DNA from: Dastarcus helophoroides
Lineage: Eukaryota > Arthropoda > Insecta > Coleoptera > Bothrideridae
Reading direction: 5' to 3'
Assembly (NCBI GenBank): GCA_028583605.1
Contig: CM053330.1
Span: 29,152,598-29,216,597, forward strand
DNA: 64,000 nucleotides
Shown here piece after piece: positions 60,889-64,000 of this stretch. How positions within the stretch are numbered: the first letter of the stretch is position 1; each line of letters starts with the position of its first letter. The position numbers and the translations under genes were made by a program. The notes below the pieces were generated by a model that was not told the DNA's origin, did not search any database, and saw only the letters and a list, made by a program, of their open reading frames with translations.

Positions 60889-62175
60889 CCAGGCAACCAA
60901 AAAAGTTCGTGCGGTTTTGAAGGTTAAGAAATAGTAACACAAAAAATGGGTTACACTTAGACTTATTTTGAAAAATAACCACCCTCAGCAAACATATTTA
61001 TTATTATTATTTCCCATCTAGACACAAGATCATATATCCCATTTTTGTAAAAATCTTAGGAATTGAAGAAGTGTATCACCTCATTTTCCAAAAGCTCTCT
61101 ATTTTCAAATCGCCGATTCCGCATTTGGTTGTCCGAGGTCAAAAACAGGTGGTACTCACTTGGGTAAGGTCTAGTGTGTACGGAGGGTGAAGTAGAACTT
61201 CCCATTGTAGTCGCGCTATAGTTTCCTGCGTGATTCTTGCTGTGTGAGGTCTTGCGTTGTCTTGATGGAAGACAACACTTTTTCTGTTCGCCAAAGCAGG
61301 CTCTTTTTGATTTAGAGCGACCACAACTCTGTTAAGCTGTGCTGAATAGATTTCAGCAGTAATGATTTGTGTACTTGGCAGAAGCTCATAGTGAACTATA
61401 TCTGCTGTAATCCACCCTACACGTAACAGAATCTTTTGTTGGTGAATGTTTGGTTTAGCAGTCAACGGTAACGGATCTTTACTGTATAGCCAATGATATA
61501 AGCGCTTATTGTTGCAGTACATAATCCATTTTTCATCCCACGTCAACATCAAAAAACGACATTAAGTTTTAGCAAGGAAAGCAACGATGAACAGATTGTT
61601 AAGCGCTTTAACTTGTTCGTTTCACTCAATTCATGTGGTACCCATTTGCTTAACTTCCATTGTTTCCCAAGCTGGTGCAAATATATGTGAATAGTTTTCA
61701 TCACTCACATTAAATCTTCAGGCAAGAGCTTGACATGTCTGACTTGAATCCTGCTCGATCGTCAGCTTGATATCGTCGTTGTTGATCGTTGATGGTCTTC
61801 CGGAGCGAGGTTCATCTTCCAGATTTTCATCTCCAGAGTCAAATTTTTTAAACTATTTCTGACCCGTCCGTTCAACTACAGTACCTTCCCCAAAAGCAGC
61901 GCATATCTTACGACAAGCTTCTGCAGCCTTGGTACCAAATTTGAATTCATAAAGTAAACAAGCACGAATTATTGCTTTTGACACGGCCATACTCTAGTAA
62001 AGATTTTGCACTTTAATTCAAAGTAATATAACTTATCAAATAGACTGAATGATACTCCCTGACATAAGTTTTAAGCTATATTCAAAATTACCCCACCACT
62101 ACATCCTGTTTACTGAATATAATTCATAAAAGTAGACAATAAAGAAAAACCGCACGAACTTTATTAGTTGCCTGG
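60889..62175 (-). mobile_element. Mariner transposon copy, 1287 bp
   Basis: Terminal inverted repeats of about 30 bp begin CCAGGCAACYAAWAAAGTTC and continue GTGCGGTTTT. A TA lies on each side (60887-60888 and 62176-62177). The length of about 1.28 kb is standard for mariner. The decayed transposase lies on the minus strand. The termini resemble those of mellifera/cecropia-type mariners, but the subfamily is not certain. Confidence 0.9.
60970..61990 (-). pseudogene. Broken mariner transposase
   Basis: The minus-strand frame from ATG 61990 starts MAVSKAIIRACLLYEFKFGT and matches the mariner N-terminal helix-turn-helix region, followed by DEPRSGRPSTINNDD. A TAG replaces the expected tryptophan codon (QK-stop-FKKF). 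At least two frameshifts lie before the catalytic core, where the second helix-turn-helix region (LHQLGK, KWVPHELSE) sits in another frame. The core at 61552-61139 holds DEKW (D codon at 61537-61535) and HQDNARPH (D codon at 61261-61259). A further frameshift at about 61160 leads to PSEYHLF and a decayed C-terminus. The third acidic residue is therefore E in this copy, where mariners normally have D, 34 residues after the second. The gene cannot make active enzyme. Confidence 0.88.
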
Positions 62176-62189
62176 TATAAAGTTTAAGA

Positions 62190-63820
62190 AAAATGTAAAA
62201 ATTTCGAAAAAAAAGTTAAGTCTCTCCTTACTATCTTTTATCAAAATTTCGAATTCATTTTAAACATTTTCAACTTTTCAGGAAATTTGTACCAAACATT
62301 TCGAAGTTATTTTCGAAATTTTATTATGTTCTAAAAAATCCAAGTTGAAATTTTAATTTTTTAAAGATAAAACTAGCCTTAATTTGAAGAGAAAACTATC
62401 ACCATTTTTTGAAATGGTCAAATTTTGATTGAAAGTGGAAAACGTTTGTCAAAGATTAAAATTTAATAACTAATGAGATTTTCATTTTTCTAGAAAATTT
62501 GAATTTTTAAGCAAATGTTGGGGATTCCAAATTTTATCAAAATTTCGAGTCAACATTTTTAAATTCGGAAATTGATAAAAATGTTTCATAAACTTTTTTT
62601 ATTTTTTTACCAAAAGTTTTAAAGTCAAATCTCTTAAGTAATGAAGGTCGAAATTTACCGATTAAAGTTAAAATTTTCTGATTAAAAAGAAATTTTGTTT
62701 CTTTCCTTTTCCTTTTCACAATTTCGAGAAAACTCGACAGTTTCCAATTAAAGTAGAAATAAAGTCGATATTTTGATTCTAAAGTTGGAATTTTAGGAAA
62801 AAAGTAAAAATCTAAATTTCAAACTAAACATTTTGACAGAGAACTCAAAGTTTGAACAAAAACCAAAGATTTTAAAAAAATCTGGTATTTTCGATTTTAA
62901 AAATTTGAAGCTACTAATAGCGTGGGTAAACTTCCAAATTATAGAAAATCAGTTTTAGCCAAAACTTTAAAAAAATTCAGGTTTCTTAGAAAGTTTGTAT
63001 GAAAATAAAAACATTATTTATTTAAATAAATTCAAAATTTTGATTTTAACCTCGAAATTTTCGAAAAATTCTCGAAGTTTCATGTTTAAACTTCAATCGA
63101 AAGTTTATAGTAAAAATAAATTATAAATTTCTAGTATTTCTTAAAATGTTCCAATTTTTCTCATAATTGCTTGATAACTTGAAATTTGTTTTTATCAATT
63201 TTAAGCTTCTCCGGACATTTAAACTTTTTTCTCAAAATGTAGTGGTTATGTTTAACATTTTAAGGTTGAAGTCAAAATTTCGAGAAAAATAGTCAACATC
63301 TCCAAAAAGGTGCGATTTACTAAAGAAAAATCTTTCACACAAATTTTAATTTGACATTTTAGCTATTACATTGAATTTTTTTACTTTATTCCTACAATTC
63401 GAGAACAAGGCGAAAGATTTTCTTTCTGAAAATTCTGAATTCAAACTTGAACCTCAAATATTTTTTTCTAAAATTTGGATATAAAACTCGAAATTTAGAC
63501 TTTCTTTTAAAAATTTTGACTTTTCATCTCAAATCTTGACCTTCATCTCAAGGTTTGAACTTTTTTCTCGAAATTTCGAATTTAAACTTAAAATTTGGAC
63601 GTTTTTCTTGAAATTTCGTATTGAAACTGAATTCTGGTAAATGACTTTCAGTTTTTGTTCAAAATTTGGATAAATTCTTAAAATTCTGTGTTTAAATTTT
63701 ATAATTGAAAATTCGAGGATATTTTTGTTTTAAGAGTTTTTTATCTTTTCAAAGTTTTGAATAACATGTTTCATTTAAAGTTGAAAATGATACTTTTTAA
63801 AATTCCATTTATACAGGGTC
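62190..63820. repeat. Family A-like low-complexity DNA of mixed orientation
   Basis: Decayed monomers (CAAAATTTCGA and TCGAAATTTT words) appear in both orientations, becoming T-rich forward after about 63430. No gene was recognised. Confidence 0.5.
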
Positions 63821-63823
63821 CTG

Positions 63824-64000
63824 CAACAGTGCGTCGGGCATCTGTAGATCCTAAAATAAACAATTCAAACATAATTAAAGGTAATTAATTTTAATGAAAA
63901 TCATCTTTGATTCTTTGTCTTGTATCTTATTGTTAGGGTCGAAAGAGCCATAGGTAATAATCCGACGAATATCTACTTAACCGTTAAAAATTTCGAAATA
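63824..64000 (+). mobile_element. Possible transposon left end, cut by the window edge
   Basis: After TA, CAGGGTCCTGCAACAGTGCG begins a stretch of non-repetitive DNA that runs to the window end. TA-CAGGG starts are common among Tc1/mariner-superfamily and related elements, including the one at 4344. The other end is outside the window, so the call is tentative. Confidence 0.3.

Overview
The window looks like intergenic DNA from a large, very AT-rich, repeat-laden arthropod genome, most probably an insect. The evidence is a spliced HMG20A-like gene with short introns, a DD41D Tc1/mariner-type element, a mariner element, hAT-type non-autonomous elements and a BEL/Pao relic. No tRNA, rRNA or CRISPR array was seen. 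The species cannot be named from the sequence.

Only one intact gene could be supported. It is a three-exon HMG-box plus coiled-coil protein (54623-56352, + strand) matching the HMG20A/HMG20B family, with a poly(A) signal at 56571. The other genes are broken transposon genes: the DD41D transposase (4917-5967, +), the mariner transposase (about 60970-61990, -) and the last ~46 codons of a BEL/Pao polyprotein (59120-59260, +).

Most of the remaining DNA is two degenerate AT-rich minisatellite families. Family A has a monomer of about 18-20 bp, roughly GACTTTTTTGAAAATTTC. Family B has a monomer of about 20-22 bp, roughly CGTAAATTCTATTTTCTGAT. Both are strongly strand-asymmetric. They form long blocks whose orientation switches: A+ 0-3.4, 7.4-10.5, 22.3-28.3, 34.7-38.7 and 40.8-43 kb; A- 13.7-21, 44.5-46.1 and 50.9-52.9 kb; B+ 11.5-12.8, 28.4-29.75, 40.1-40.8, 46.3-47.2 and 48.2-49.7 kb; B- 30.5-33.2 kb. 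Inside the A blocks are higher-order tandem arrays with units of about 0.7-0.8 kb (0-2.5 kb), 0.43 kb (8.2-10.5 kb), 1.1-1.6 kb (14-21 kb), 0.65 kb (24.1-25.8 kb) and 0.65-0.76 kb (44.5-45.9 kb). A separate 373-bp higher-order repeat lies at 59965-60750.

Between the repeat blocks are islands of ordinary, less AT-biased sequence without recognisable genes (about 3.4-4.3, 6.5-7.1, 12.85-13.7, 21.1-22.3, 29.8-30.5, 38.8-40.1, 47.2-48.1 and 52.9-54.6 kb). Several are flanked by repeat blocks of opposite orientation. Small inserted elements sit in or beside the repeats. They include a 641-bp hAT-type element with a perfect 8-bp target duplication, whose unoccupied paralogous site survives about 1 kb away, and several fold-back hairpins.

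All family and element assignments come from reading the sequence and remembered family hallmarks. No database search was possible.
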